From contig NC_079878.1 of assembly GCF_029227915.1 (NCBI RefSeq), positions 31,709,501-31,773,500 of the forward strand: DNA of 64,000 bases, read 5' to 3'. The DNA is from Hydractinia symbiolongicarpus (Eukaryota; Cnidaria; Hydrozoa; Anthoathecata; Hydractiniidae). Both the position numbers and the translations under genes were made by a program. Of this stretch, positions 10,570 through 24,670 are shown piece after piece. Positions within the stretch are counted from its first letter, which is position 1. Every line of letters begins with the position of its first letter. The notes under the pieces are model-generated. The model saw nothing but the letters and a program-made list of their open reading frames with translations. It was not told the DNA's origin and made no database searches.

Positions 10570-13500
10570 TTTTTGATGAGACCCTTAATGAAAGTGGTTT
10601 AATCGCCGGCAAACGAAAACCCGCGATTTCCCGTAAATCCCGGGCTTGGCCCGTATAGTCGAATGTATACAAAGAAAGTACCCTGTGAGAAAACTCATTT
10701 CCAAAACGATTTTTTTAATTAACTTTTCACCACTAAAACGCTTGAGACTTGTAGTTTTCAAAAATGTTTTCATTTTTGATGAGACGCTAAATAAAAGAAG
10801 TTTAATCGCCTGCAAAGAAAACCCGCCATTTCCCGTAAACCCCGGACTCGGCCCGCATAGTCAAAAGTATACAAAGAAAGTACCCAGGGTGTAAACTCAT
10901 TTCCCGAACGATTTTTTAAATTATTATTTCACCACTAAAGCCCATGAGACTTGTAGTATTTAAAAATACTTTCATTTTTGATGAGACGCTGAATAAAAGA
11001 AGTTTAATCGCCGGCAAACAAAAACCCGCGACTTCCCGTAAATCCCGGACTAGGCCCGTATAGTCAAAAGTATACAAAGAAAGTACCCAGGGAGTAAACT
11101 CATTTCCCGAACGATTTTTTAAATTATTTTTTCACCACTAAACCGCATGAGACTTGTAGTTTTCAAAAATGTTTTCATTTTTGATGAGACGCTAAATAAA
11201 AGAAGTTTAATCGCCGGCAAACGAAAACCTGCGATTTCCCGTAAATCCCGGACTCGGCCCGTATAGTCAAAAGTATACAAAGAAAGTGCCCGGGGTGTAA
11301 ACTCATTTACCGAACGATTTTTTAAATTATTATTTCACCACTAAAGCCCATGAGACTTGTAGTTTTTAAAAATGTTTTCATTTTTGATGAGACGCTTAAT
11401 AAAAGAGGTTTAATCGCCGGCAAACGAAATCCAGCGATTTCCCGTAAATCCCGGGTTGGCCCGTATAGTCGAATGTATACAAAGAAAGTACCCAGGAAGT
11501 AAACTCATTTCCCGAACGATTTTTTAAATTATTCTTTCACCACTAAAACGCATGAGACTTGTAGTTTTCAAAAATGTTTTCATTTTTGATAAGACACTGA
11601 ATAAAAGAAGTTTAATCGCCGGCAAACGAAAACCTGCGATTTCCCGTAAATCCCGTACTCGGCCCGTATAGTCAAAAGTATACAAAGAAAGTGACCAGGG
11701 AGTAAACTCATTTCCCAAACGATTTTTTAAATTATTATTTCACCACTAAAGCCCATGAGACTTGTAGTTTTTAAAAATGTTTTCATTTTTGATGAGACGC
11801 TGAATAAAAGAAGTTTAATCGCCGGCAAACGAAAACCCGCAATTTCCCGTAAATCCCGGTCTCGGCCCGTATAGTCAAAAGTATACAAGGAAAGTACCCA
11901 GTGAGTAAACTCATTTCCCTAACGAATTTTTAAATTATTTTTTCACCACTAAAACGCATGAGACTTGTAGTTTTCAAAAATGTTTTCATTTTTGATGAGA
12001 CGCTGAATAAAAGAAGTTTAATCGCCGGCAAACGAAAACCTGCGATTTCCCGTAAATTCCGGACTCGGCCCGTATAGTCAAAAGTATACAAAGAGAGTAC
12101 CCAGGGTGTAAACTCATTTCCCGAACGATTTTTTAAATTATTTTTTCACCACTAAAACGCATAAGACTTGTAATTTTTAAAAATGTTTTCATTTTTGATG
12201 AGACGCTGAATAAAAAAAGTTTAATCGCCGGCAAACAAAAATCCGCGATTTCCCGTAAATCCCGGGCTTGGCCCGTATAGTCAAAAGTATACAAAGAAAG
12301 TACCCAGGGAGTAAACTCATTTCCCAAACGATTTTTTAAATTATTATTTCACCACTAAAACGCATGAGACTTGTTGTTTTTAAAAATGTTTTCATTTTTG
12401 ATGAGACGCTGAATAAAAGAAGTTTAATCGCCGGTAAACGAAAACCTGCGATTTCCCGTAAATCCTGGACTCGGACCGTATAGTCAAAAGTATACAAAGA
12501 ATGTACCCAGGGAGTAAACTCATTTCCCAAACGATTTTTTAAATTATTATTTCACCACTAAAGCCCATGAGACTTGTAGTTTTTAAAAATGTTTTCATTT
12601 TTGATGAGACGCTGAATAAAAGAAGGTTAATCGCCGGCAAACGAAAACCCGCGATTTCCCGTAAATTCCGGACTCGGCCGGTATAGTTAAAAGTATACAA
12701 GGAAAGTACCCAGGAAGTAAACTCATTTCCCGAACGATTTTTTAAATTTTTTTCTCACCACTAAAACGCATGAGACTTGTAGTTTTCAAAAATGTTTTCA
12801 TTTTTGATGAGACGCTGAATAAAAGAAGTTTAATCGCCGGCAAACGAAAACCTGCGATTTCCCGTAAATCCCGTACTCGGCCGGTATAGTCAAAAGTATA
12901 CAAAGAAAGTGACCAGGGAGTGAACTCATTTCCCAAACGATTTTTTAAATTATTATTTCACCACTAAAGCCCATGAGACTTGTAGTTTTTAAAAATGTTT
13001 TCATTTTTGATGAGACGCTGAATAAAAGAAGTTTAATCGCCGGCAAACGAAAACCCGCAATTTCCCGTAAATCCCGGTCTCGGCCCGTATAGTCAAAAGT
13101 ATACAAGGAAAGTACCCAGTGAGTAAACTCATTTCCCTAACGAATTTTTAAATTATTTTTTCACCACTAAAACGCATGAGACTTGAAGTTTTCAAAAATG
13201 TTTTCATTTTTGATGAGACGCTGAATAAAAGAAGTTTAATCGCCGGCAAACGAAAACCTGCGATTTCCCGTAAATCCCGGACTCGGCCCGTATAGTCAAA
13301 AGTATACAAAGAGAGTACCCAGGGTGTAAACTCATTTCCCGAACGATTTTTTAAATTATTTTTTCACCACTAAAACGCATAAGACTTGTAATTTTTAAAA
13401 ATGTTTTCATTTTTGATGAGACGCTGAATAAAAAAAGTTTAATCGCCGGCAAACAAAAATCCGCGATTTCTCGTAAATCCCGGGCTTGGCCCGTATAGTC

Positions 13501-14317
13501 AAAAGTATACAAAGAAAGTACCCAGGGAGTAAACTCATTTCCCGAACGATTTTTTAAATTACTTTTTCACCACTAAAACGCATGAGACTTGTAGTTTTTA
13601 AAAATGTTTTCATTTTTGATGAGACGCTGAATAAAAGAAGTTTAATCGCCGGCAAACGAAAACCTGCGATTTCCCGTAAATCCTGGACTCGGCCCGTATA
13701 GTCAAAAGTATACAAAGAAAGTACCCAGGGAGTAAACTCATTTCCCAAACGATTTTTTAAATTATTATTTCACCACTAAAACGCATGAGACTTGTAGTAT
13801 TCAAGAATGTTTTCATTTTTGATGAGACGCTGAATAAAAGCAATTTAATCGCCGGCAAACGAAAACCTGCGATTTCCCGTAGTAAATCCCGGACTCGGTC
13901 CGTATAGTCAAAAGTATACAAAGAAAGTACCCAGGGAGTAAACTCATTTCCCGAACGATTTTTTAAATTATTTTTCACCACTAAAACGCATGAGACTTGT
14001 AGTTTTTAAAAATGTTTTCATTTTTGATGAGACGCTGAATAAAAGAAGTTTAATCGCCGGTAAACGAAAACCTGCGATTTCCCGTAAATCTTGGACTCGG
14101 ACCGTATAGTCAAAAGTATACAAAGAATGTACCCAGGGAGTAAACTCATTTCCCAAACGATTTTTTAAATTATTATTTCACCACTAAAGCCCATGAGACT
14201 TGTAGTTTTTAAAAATGTTTTCATTTTTGATGAGACGCTGAATAAAAGAAGGTTAATCGCCGGCAAACGAAAACCCGCGATTTCCCGTAAATTCCGGACT
14301 CGGCCGGTATAGTTAAA
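10570..14317 (-). repeat. Mixed-subtype zone that shares blocks with distant regions
   Basis: This zone has the first diverged marker monomer (10646), the copy of the 7001 block (10858-11547), a GATAAGACACTGAAT monomer at 11524-11718 (found again at 15586, 41561 and 45011), a CATAAGACTTGTAATTT monomer at about 12160, and the GACTTGAAG variant at 13181 (again at 17852, offset 4671). A 3-bp insertion in CCCGTAGTAAATCC occurs at about 13880. No gene or unique DNA is present. Confidence 0.75.
10646..10848 (-). repeat. Diverged marker monomer, earliest copy
   Basis: This unit has AGTCGAATGTATAC, CCTGTGAGAAAAC, TTCCAAAACGATTTTTTTAA and CGCTTGAGAC. It is related to, but not the same as, the later marker copies, which have CTTTGAG and TTTTTTCAATTAAC. 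A short deletion in CGCCTGCAAAGAAAAC changes the local phase. It looks like a sister or ancestral form of the marker. Confidence 0.7.
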
Positions 14318-17300
14318 AGTAAAAAAGGAAAGTACCCAGGAAGTAAACTCATTTCCCGAACGATTTTTTAAATTTTTTTCTCACCACTAAAACGCATGAG
14401 ACTTGTAGTTTTCAAAAATGTTTTCATTTTTGATGAGACGCTGAATAAAAGAAGTTTAATCGCCGGCAAACGAAAACCTGCGATTTCCCGTAAATCCCGT
14501 ACTCGGCCGGTATAGTCAAAAGTATACAAGGAAAGTACCCAGTGAGTAAACTCATTTCCCTAAAGAATTTTTAAATTATTTTTTCACCACTAAAATGCAT
14601 GAGACTTGTAGTTTTCAAAAATGTTTTCATTTTTGATGAGACGCTGAATAAAAGAAGTTTAATCGCCGGCAAACGAAAACCTGCGATTTCCCGTAAATCC
14701 CGGACTCGGCCCGTATAGTCAAAAGTATACAAAGAGAGTACCCAGGGTGTAAACTCATTTCCCGAACGATTTTTTAAATTATTTTTTCACCACTAAAACG
14801 CATGAGACTTGTAGTTTTCAAAAATGATTTCATTTTTGATGAGACGCTGAATAAAAGAAGTTTAATCGCCGGAAAACGAAAACCTGCGATTTCCCGTAAA
14901 TCCCGGACTCGGCCCGTATAGTCAAAAGTATACAAAGAGAGTACCCAGGGTGTAAACTCATTTCCCGAACGATTTTTTAAATTATTTTTTCACCACTAAA
15001 ACGCATGAGACTTGTAGTTTTCAAAAATGTTTTCTTTTTTGATGAGACGGTTAATGAAAGAGGTTTAATCGCCGGAAAACGAAAACCCGCGATTTCCCGT
15101 AAATCCCGGGCTTGGCCCGTATAGTCGAATGTATATAAAGAAAGCACCCTGTGAGTAAACTCATTTTCACAACGATTTTTTAAAATTATTTTTTAACCAC
15201 TAAAACGCATAAGACTTGTAGTTTTTAAAAATGTTTTCATTTTTGATGAGACGCTGAATAAAAGAAGTTTAATCGCCGTCAAACGAAAACCTGCGATTTC
15301 CCGTAAATCCCGGACTCGGCCCGTATAGTCAAAAGTATACAAAGAGAGTACCCAGGGTGTAAACTCATTTCCCGAACGATTTTTTAAATTATTTTTTCAC
15401 CACTAAAACGCATGAGACTTGTAGTTTTCAAAAATGTTTTCATTTTTGATGAGACGCTTAATGAAAGAGGTTTAATCGCCGGAAAACGAAAACCCGCGAT
15501 TTCCCGTAAATCCCGGGTTGGCCCGTATAGTCGAATGTATACAAAGAAAGTACCCAGGAAGTAAACTCATTTCCCGAACGATTTTTTAAATTATTCTTTC
15601 ACCACTAAAACGCATGAGACTTGTAGTTTTCAAAAATGTTTTCATTTTTGATAAGACACTGAATAAAAGAAGTTTAATCGCCGGCAAACGAAAACCTGCG
15701 ATTTCCCGTAAATCCCGTACTCGGCCCGTATAGTCAAAAGTATACAAAGAAAGTGACCAGGGAGTAAACTCATTTCCCAAACGATTTTTTAAATTATTAT
15801 TTCACCACTAAAGCCCATGAGACTTGTAGTTTTTAAAAATGTTTTCATTTTTGATGAGACGCTGAATAAAAGAAGTTTAATCGCCGGCAAACGAAAACCC
15901 GCAATTTCCCGTAAATCCCGGTCTCGGCCCGTATAGTCAAAAGTATACAAGGAAAGTACCCAGTGAGTAAACTCATTTCCCTAACGAATTTTTAAATTAT
16001 TTTTTCACCACTAAAACGCATGAGACTTGTAGTTTTCAAAAATGTTTTCATTTTTGATAAGACACTGAATAAAAGAAGTTTAATCGCCGGCAAACGAAAA
16101 CCTGCGATTTCCCGTAAATCCCGTACTCGGCCCGTATAGTCAAAAGTATACAAAGAAAGTGACCAGGGAGTAAACTCATTTCCCAAACGATTTTTTAAAT
16201 TATTATTTCACCACTAAAGCCCATGAGACTTGTAGTTTTTAAAAATGTTTTCATTTTTGATGAGACGCTGAATAAAAGAAGTTTAATCGCCGGCAAACGA
16301 AAACCCGCAATTTCCCGTAAATCCCGGTCTCGGCCCGTATAGTCAAAAGTATACAAGGAAAGTACCCAGTGAGTAAACTCATTTCCCTAACGAATTTTTA
16401 AATTATTTTTTCACCACTAAAACGCATGAGACTTGTAGTTTTCAAAAATGTTTTCATTTTTGATGAGACGCTGAATAAAAGAAGTTTAATCGCCGGCAAA
16501 CGAAAACCTGCGATTTCCCGTAAATCCCGGACTCGGCCCGTATAGTCAAAAGTATACAAAGAGAGTACCCAGGGTGTAAACTCATTTCCCGAACGATTTT
16601 TTAAATTATTTTTTCACCACTAAAACGCATAAGACTTGTAATTTTTAAAAATGTTTTCATTTTTGATGAGACGCTGAATAAAAAAAGTTTAATCGCCGGC
16701 AAACAAAAATCCGCGATTTCTCGTAAATCCCGGGCTTGGCCCGTATAGTCAAAAGTATACAAAGAAAGTACCCAGGGAGTAAACTCATTTCCCGAACGAT
16801 TTTTTAAATTACTTTTTCACCACTAAAACGCATGAGACTTGTAGTTTTTAAAAATGTTTTCATTTTTGATGAGACGCTGAATAAAAGAAGTTTAATCGCC
16901 GGCAAACGAAAACCTGCGATTTCCCGTAAATCCTGGACTCGGCCCGTATAGTCAAAAGTATACAAAGAAAGTACCCAGGGAGTAAACTCATTTCCCAAAC
17001 GATTTTTTAAATTATTATTTCACCACTAAAACGCATGAGACTTGTTGTTTTTAAAAATGTTTTCATTTTTGATGAGACGCTGAATAAAAGAAGTTTAATC
17101 GCCGGTAAACGAAAACCTGCGATTTCCCGTAAATCCTGGACTCGGACCGTATAGTCAAAAGTATACAAAGAATGTACCCAGGGAGTAAACTCATTTCACA
17201 AACGATTTTTTAAGTTATTATTTCACCACTAAAGCCCATGAGACTTGTAGTTTTTAAAAATGTTTTCATTTTTGATGAGACGCTGAATAAAAGAAGGTTA

Positions 17301-18580
17301 ATCGCCGGCAAACGAAAACCCGCGATTTCCCGTAAATTCCGGACTCGGCCGGTATAGTTAAAAGTATACAAGGAAAGTACCCAGGAAGTAAACTCATTTC
17401 CCGAACGATTTTTTAAATTTTTTTCTCACCACTAAAACGCATGAGACTTGTAGTTTTCAAAAATGTTTTCATTTTTGATGAGACGCTGAATAAAAGAAGT
17501 TTAATCGCCGGCAAACGAAAACCTGCGATTTCCCGTAAATCCCGTACTCGGCCCGTATAGTCAAAAGTATACAAAGAAAGTGACCAGGGAGTGAACTCAT
17601 TTCCCAAACGATTTTTTAAATTATTATTTCACCACTAAAGCCCATGAGACTTGTAGTTTTTAAAAATGTTTTCATTTTTGATGAGACGCTGAATAAAAGA
17701 AGTTTAATCGCCGGCAAACGAAAACCCGCAATTTCCCGTAAATCCCGGTCTCGGCCCGTATAGTCAAAAGTATACAAGGAAAGTACCCAGTGAGTAAACT
17801 CATTTCCCTAACGAATTTTTAAATTATTTTTTCACCACTAAAACGCATGAGACTTGAAGTTTTCAAAAATGTTTTCATTTTTGATGAGACGCTGAATAAA
17901 AGAAGTTTAATCGCCGGCAAACGAAAACCTGCGATTTCCCGTAAATCCCGGACTCGGCCCGTATAGTCAAAAGTATACAAAGAGAGTACCCAGGGTGTAA
18001 ACTCATTTCCCGAACGATTTTTTAAATTATTTTTTCACCACTAAAACGCATAAGACTTGTAATTTTTAAAAATGTTTTCATTTTTGATGAGACGCTGAAT
18101 AAAAAAAGTTTAATCGCCGGCAAACAAAAATCCGCGATTTCTCGTAAATCCCGGGCTTGGCCCGTATAGTCAAAAGTATACAAAGAAAGTACCCAGGGAG
18201 TAAACTCATTTCCCGAACGATTTTTTAAATTACTTTTTCACCACTAAAACGCATGAGACTTGTAGTTTTTAAAAATGTTTTCATTTTTGATGAGACGCTG
18301 AATAAAAGAAGTTTAATCGCCGGCAAACGAAAACCTGCGATTTCCCGTAAATCCTGGACTCGGCCCGTATAGTCAAAAGTATACAAAGATTGTACCCAGG
18401 GAGTAAACTCATTTCCCAAACGATTTTTTAAATTATTATTTCACCACTAAAGCCCATGAGACTTGTAGTTTTTAAAAATGTTTTCATTTTTGATGAGACG
18501 CTGAATAAAAGAAGGTTAATCGCCGGCAAACGAAAACCCGCGATTTCCCGTAAATTCCGGACTCGGCCGGTATAGTTAAA
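14318..18580 (-). repeat. Long higher-order repeat, copy 1 (21 monomers, 4263 bp, composite)
   Basis: Starts at the private marker AGTAAAAAAGG. From 14318 to about 15460 it matches 24671 onward at offset 10353 (51 monomers), including the TTTTCTTTTTTGATGAGACGG variant (about 15034 and 25387). At about 15460-15510 a CTTAATGAAAGAGG monomer passes into CCCGGGTTGGCCCG, a hybrid seam. From there to the end it follows the 11.4-14 kb type, including a two-monomer duplication (15586 and 15992). About 17000-18420 repeats 12330-13750 at offset 4671. Confidence 0.75.
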
Positions 18581-21422
18581 AGTAAAAAAGGAAAGTACCC
18601 AGGAAGTAAACTCATTTCCCGAACGATTTTTTAAATTTTTTTCTCACCACTAAAACGCATGAGACTTGTAGTTTTCAAAAATGTTTTCATTTTTGATGAG
18701 ACGCTGAATAAAAGAAGTTTAATCGCCGGCAAACGAAAACCTGCGATTTCCCGTAAATCCCGTACTCGGCCGGTATAGTCAAAAGTATACAAGTAAAGTA
18801 CCCAGTGAGTAAACTCATTTCCCTAACGAATTTTTAAATTATTTTTTCACCACTAAAATGCATGAGACTTGTAGTTTTCAAAAATGTTTTCATTTTTGAT
18901 GAGACGCTGAATAAAAGAAGTTTAATCGCCGGCAAACGAAAACCTGCGATTTCCCGTAAATCCCGGACTCGGCCCGTATAGTCAAAAGTATACAAAGAGA
19001 GTACCCAGGGTGTAAACTCATTTCCCGAACGATTTTTTAAATTATTTTTTCACCACTAAAACGCATGAGACTTGTAGTTTTCAAAAATGATTTCATTTTT
19101 GATGAGACGCTGAATAAAAGAAGTTTAATCGCCGGAAAACGAAAACCTGCGATTTCCCGTAAATCCCCGACTCGGCCCGTATAGTCAAAAGTATACAAAG
19201 AGAGTACCCAGGGTGTAAACTCATTTCCCGAACGATTTTTTAAATTATTTTTTCACCACTAAAACGCATGAGACTTGTAGTTTTCAAAAATGTTTTCATT
19301 TTTGATGAGACGCTTAATGAAAGAGGTTTAATCGCCGGAAAACGAAAACCCGCGATTTCCCGTAAATCCCGGGCTTGGCCCGTATAGTCGAATGTATACA
19401 AAGAAAGTACCCTGTGAGTAAACTCATTTCCAGAACGATTTTTTAAATTATTTTTTAACCACTAAAACGCATAAGACTTGTAGTTTTTAAAAATGTTTTC
19501 ATTTTTGATGAGACGCTGAATAAAAGAAGTTTAATCGCCGCAAACGAAAACCCGCGATTTCCCGTAAATCCCGGCTTGGCCCGTATAGTCAAAAGTATAC
19601 AAAGAAAGTACCCAGGGAGTAAACTCATTTCCCGAACGATTTTTTAAATTATTTTTTCACCAATAAAACGCATGAGACTTGTAGTTTTCAAAAATGTTTT
19701 CATTTTTGATGAGAGGCTGAATAAAAGAAGTTTAATCGCCGGCAAACAAAAACCCGCGATTTCCCGTAAATTTCGGGCTTGGCCCGTATAGTCAAAAGTA
19801 TACAAAGGAAGTACCCAGGGTGTAAACTCATTTCCCGAACGATTTTTTAAATTACTTTTTCACCACTAAAACGCATGAGACTTGTAGTTTTTAAAAATGT
19901 TTTCATTTTTGATGAGACGCTGAATAAAAGTAGTTTAATCGCCGGCAAATGAAAACCTGCGATTTCCCGTAAATCCCGGACTCGGCCCGTATAGTCAAAA
20001 GTATACAAAGAAAGTACCCAGGGAGTAAACTCATTTCCCAAACGATTTTTTAAATTATTCTTTCACCCCTAAAGCCCATGAGACTTGTAGTTTTTAAAAA
20101 TGTTTTCATTTTTGATAAGACGCTGAATAAAAGAAGTTTAATCGCCGGCAAACGAAAACCCGCGATTTCCCGTAAATCCCGGACTCGGCCCGTATAGTCA
20201 AAAGTATACAAGGAAAGTACCCAGTGAGTAAACTCATTTCCCGAACGAATTTTTAAATTATTTTTTCACCACTAAAACGCATGAGACTTGTAGATTTCAG
20301 AAATGTTTTCATTTTTGATGAGACGCTTAATGAAAGTGGTTTAATCGCCGGCAAACGAAAACCTGCGATTTCCCGTAAATCCCGGGCTTGGCCCGTATAG
20401 TCAAATGTATACAAAGAAAGTACCCTTTGAGAAAACTCATTTCCAAAACGATTTTTTCAATTAACTTTTCACCACTAAAACGCTTGAGACTTGTAGTTTT
20501 CAAAAATGTTTTCATTTTTGATGAGACGCTAAATAAAAGAAGTTTAATCGCCGGCAAACAAAAACCTGCGACTTCCCGTAAATCCCGGACTCGGCCCGTA
20601 TAGTCAAAAGTATACAAAGAAAGTACCCAGGGAGTAAACTCATTTCCCGAACGATTTTTTAAATTTTTTTCTCACCACTAAAACGCATGAGACTTGTAGT
20701 TTTCAAAAATGTTTTCATTTTTGATGAGACGCTGAATAAAAGAAGTTTAATCGCCGGCAAACGAAAACCTGCGATTTCCCGTAAATCCTGGACTCGGCCC
20801 GTATAGTCAAAAGTATACAAAGAAAGTACCCAGGGAGTAAACTCATTTCCCAAACGATTTTTTAAATTATTATTTCACCACTAAAACGCATGAGACTTGT
20901 AGTATTCAAGAATGTTTTCATTTTTGATGAGACGCTGAATAAAAGCAATTTAATCGCCGGCAAACGAAAACCTGCGATTTCCCGTAGTAAATCCCGGACT
21001 CGGTCCGTATAGTCAAAAGTATACAAAGAAAGTACCCAGGGAGTAAACTCATTTCCCGAACGATTTTTTAAATTATTTTTCACCACTAAAACGCATGAGA
21101 CTTGTAGTTTTTAAAAATGTTTTCATTTTTGATGAGACGCTGAATAAAAGAAGTTTAATCGCCGGTAAACGAAAACCTGCGATTTCCCGTAAATCTTGGA
21201 CTCGGACCGTATAGTCAAAAGTATACAAAGAATGTACCCAGGGAGTAAACTCATTTCCCAAACGATTTTTTAAATTATTATTTCACCACTAAAGCCCATG
21301 AGACTTGTAGTTTTTAAAAATGTTTTCATTTTTGATGAGACGCTGAATAAAAGAAGGTTAATCGCCGGCAAACGAAAACCCGCGATTTCCCGTAAATTCC
21401 GGACTCGGCCGGTATAGTTAAA
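18581..21422 (-). repeat. Long higher-order repeat, copy 2 (14 monomers, 2842 bp)
   Basis: Begins and ends at AGTAAAAAAGG markers 18581 and 21423. It is nearly identical to copy 3 up to about 20660, sharing the private variants ACAAGTAAAG (about 18790 and 21632) and TCCCCGACTCGG. The last part (20659-21261) instead matches 23907-24509 at offset 3248. It carries the diverged marker at 20388 and the 3-bp insertion at about 20986. Confidence 0.85.
20388..20590 (-). repeat. Diverged marker monomer (copy 2)
   Basis: The most distinctive subtype of the array, recognisable by AGTCAAATGTATAC, CCCTTTGAGAAAAC, TTTCCAAAACG, TTTTTTCAATTAACTTTTC and CGCTTGAGAC, then GACGCTAAAT and CTGCGACTTCCC. It occurs once per long unit, so it fixes the phase of the higher-order repeat. 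Confidence 0.85.
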
Positions 21423-24400
21423 AGTAAAAAAGGAAAGTACCCAGGAAGTAAACTCATTTCCCGAACGATTTTTTAAATTTTTTTCTCACCACTAAAACGC
21501 ATGAGACTTGTAGTTTTCAAAAATGTTTTCATTTTTGATGAGACGCTGAATAAAAGAAGTTTAATCGCCGGCAAACGAAAACCTGCGATTTCCCGTAAAT
21601 CCCGTACTCGGCCGGTATAGTCAAAAGTATACAAGTAAAGTACCCAGTGAGTAAACTCATTTCCCTAACGAATTTTTAAATTATTTTTTCACCACTAAAA
21701 TGCATGAGACTTGTAGTTTTCAAAAATGTTTTCATTTTTGATGAGACGCTGAATAAAAGAAGTTTAATCGCCGGCAAACGAAAACCTGCGATTTCCCGTA
21801 AATCCCGGACTCGGCCCGTATAGTCAAAAGTATACAAAGAGAGTACCCAGGGTGTAAACTCATTTCCCGAACGATTTTTTAAATTATTTTTTCACCACTA
21901 AAACGCATGAGACTTGTAGTTTTCAAAAATGATTTCATTTTTGATGAGACGCTGAATAAAAGAAGTTTAATCGCCGGAAAACGAAAACCTGCGATTTCCC
22001 GTAAATCCCCGACTCGGCCCGTATAGTCAAAAGTATACAAAGAGAGTACCCAGGGTGTAAACTCATTTCCCGAACGATTTTTTAAATTATTTTTTCACCA
22101 CTAAAACGCATGAGACTTGTAGTTTTCAAAAATGTTTTCATTTTTGATGAGACGCTTAATGAAAGAGGTTTAATCGCCGGAAAACGAAAACCCGCGATTT
22201 CCCGTAAATCCCGGGCTTGGCCCGTATAGTCGAATGTATACAAAGAAAGTACCCTGTGAGTAAACTCATTTCCAGAACGATTTTTTAAATTATTTTTTAA
22301 CCACTAAAACGCATAAGACTTGTAGTTTTTAAAAATGTTTTCATTTTTGATGAGACGCTGAATAAAAGAAGTTTAATCGCCGCAAACGAAAACCCGCGAT
22401 TTCCCGTAAATCCCGGCTTGGCCCGTATAGTCAAAAGTATACAAAGAAAGTACCCAGGGAGTAAACTCATTTCCCGAACGATTTTTTAAATTATTTTTTC
22501 ACCAATAAAACGCATGAGACTTGTAGTTTTCAAAAATGTTTTCATTTTTGATGAGAGGCTGAATAAAAGAAGTTTAATCGCCGGCAAACAAAAACCCGCG
22601 ATTTCCCGTAAATTTCGGGCTTGGCCCGTATAGTCAAAAGTATACAAAGGAAGTACCCAGGGTGTAAACTCATTTCCCGAACGATTTTTTAAATTACTTT
22701 TTCACCACTAAAACGCATGAGACTTGTAGTTTTTAAAAATGTTTTCATTTTTGATGAGACGCTGAATAAAAGTAGTTTAATCGCCGGCATATGAAAACCT
22801 GCGATTTCCCGTAAATCCCGGACTCGGCCCGTATAGTCAAAAGTATACAAAGAAAGTACCCAGGGAGTAAACTCATTTCCCAAACGATTTTTTAAATTAT
22901 TCTTTCACCCCTAAAGCCCATGAGACTTGTAGTTTTTAAAAATGTTTTCATTTTTGATAAGACGCTGAATAAAAGAAGTTTAATCGCCGGCAAACGAAAA
23001 CCCGCGATTTCCCGTAAATCCCGGACTCGGCCCGTATAGTCAAAAGTATACAAGGAAAGTACCCAGTGAGTAAACTCATTTCCCGAACGAATTTTTAAAT
23101 TATTTTTTCACCACTAAAACGCATGAGACTTGTAGATTTCAGAAATGTTTTCATTTTTGATGAGACGCTTAATGAAAGTGGTTTAATCGCCGGCAAACGA
23201 AAACCTGCGATTTCCCGTAAATCCCGGGCTTGGCCCGTATAGTCAAATGTATACAAAGAAAGTACCCTTTGAGAAAACTCATTTCCAAAACGATTTTTTC
23301 AATTAACTTTTCACCACTAAAACGCTTGAGACTTGTAGTTTTCAAAAATGTTTTCATTTTTGATGAGACGCTAAATAAAAGAAGTTTAATCGCCGGCAAA
23401 CAAAAACCTGCGACTTCCCGTAAATCCCGGACTCGGCCCGTATAGTCAAAAGTATACAAAGAAAGTACCCAGGGAGTAAACTCATTTCCCGAACGATTTT
23501 TTAAATTATTTTTTCACCACTAAAACGCATGAGACTTGTAGTTTTCAAAAATGTTTTCATTTTTGATGAGACGCTGAATAAAAGAAGTTTAATCGCCGGA
23601 AAACGAAAACCTGCGATTTCCCGTAAATCCTGGACTCGGACCGTATAGTCAAAAGTATACAAAGAATGTACCCAGGGAGTAAACTCATTTCCCAAACGAT
23701 TTTTTAAATTATTATTTCACCACTAAAGCCCATGAGACTTGTAGTTTTTAAAAATGTTTTCATTTTTGATGAGACGCTGAATAAAAGAAGGTTAATCGCC
23801 GGCAAACGAAAACCCGCGATTTCCCGTAAATTCCGGACTCGGCCGGTATAGTTAAAAGTATACAAGGAAAGTACCCAGGAAGTAAACTCATTTCCCGAAC
23901 GATTTTTTAAATTTTTTTCTCACCACTAAAACGCATGAGACTTGTAGTTTTCAAAAATGTTTTCATTTTTGATGAGACGCTGAATAAAAGAAGTTTAATC
24001 GCCGGCAAACGAAAACCTGCGATTTCCCGTAAATCCTGGACTCGGCCCGTATAGTCAAAAGTATACAAAGAAAGTACCCAGGGAGTAAACTCATTTCCCA
24101 AACGATTTTTTAAATTATTATTTCACCACTAAAACGCATGAGACTTGTAGTATTCAAGAATGTTTTCATTTTTGATGAGACGCTGAATAAAAGCAATTTA
24201 ATCGCCGGCAAACGAAAACCTGCGATTTCCCGTAGTAAATCCCGGACTCGGTCCGTATAGTCAAAAGTATACAAAGAAAGTACCCAGGGAGTAAACTCAT
24301 TTCCCGAACGATTTTTTAAATTATTTTTCACCACTAAAACGCATGAGACTTGTAGTTTTTAAAAATGTTTTCATTTTTGATGAGACGCTGAATAAAAGAA

Positions 24401-24670
24401 GTTTAATCGCCGGTAAACGAAAACCTGCGATTTCCCGTAAATCTTGGACTCGGACCGTATAGTCAAAAGTATACAAAGAATGTACCCAGGGAGTAAACTC
24501 ATTTCCCAAACGATTTTTTAAATTATTATTTCACCACTAAAGCCCATGAGACTTGTAGTTTTTAAAAATGTTTTCATTTTTGATGAGACGCTGAATAAAA
24601 GAAGGTTAATCGCCGGCAAACGAAAACCCGCGATTTCCTGTAAATTCCGGACTCGGCCGGTATAGTTAAA
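21423..24670 (-). repeat. Long higher-order repeat, copy 3 (16 monomers, 3248 bp)
   Basis: Follows copy 2 closely, then has two more monomers at about 23482-23905: a GGACTCGGACCG unit and a GAAGGTTAATCG unit. Private point change CGGCATATGAAAAC at about 22787, where other copies have CAAATG. Contains the marker monomer at 23230 and the 3-bp insertion at about 24234. CCTGTAAATTCC appears at its right end (about 24638) and is inherited by copies 4 to 6. Confidence 0.85.
23230..23432 (-). repeat. Diverged marker monomer (copy 3)
   Basis: Reads the same as the marker at 20388, 2842 bp upstream, consistent with a recent duplication of the long unit. Confidence 0.85.
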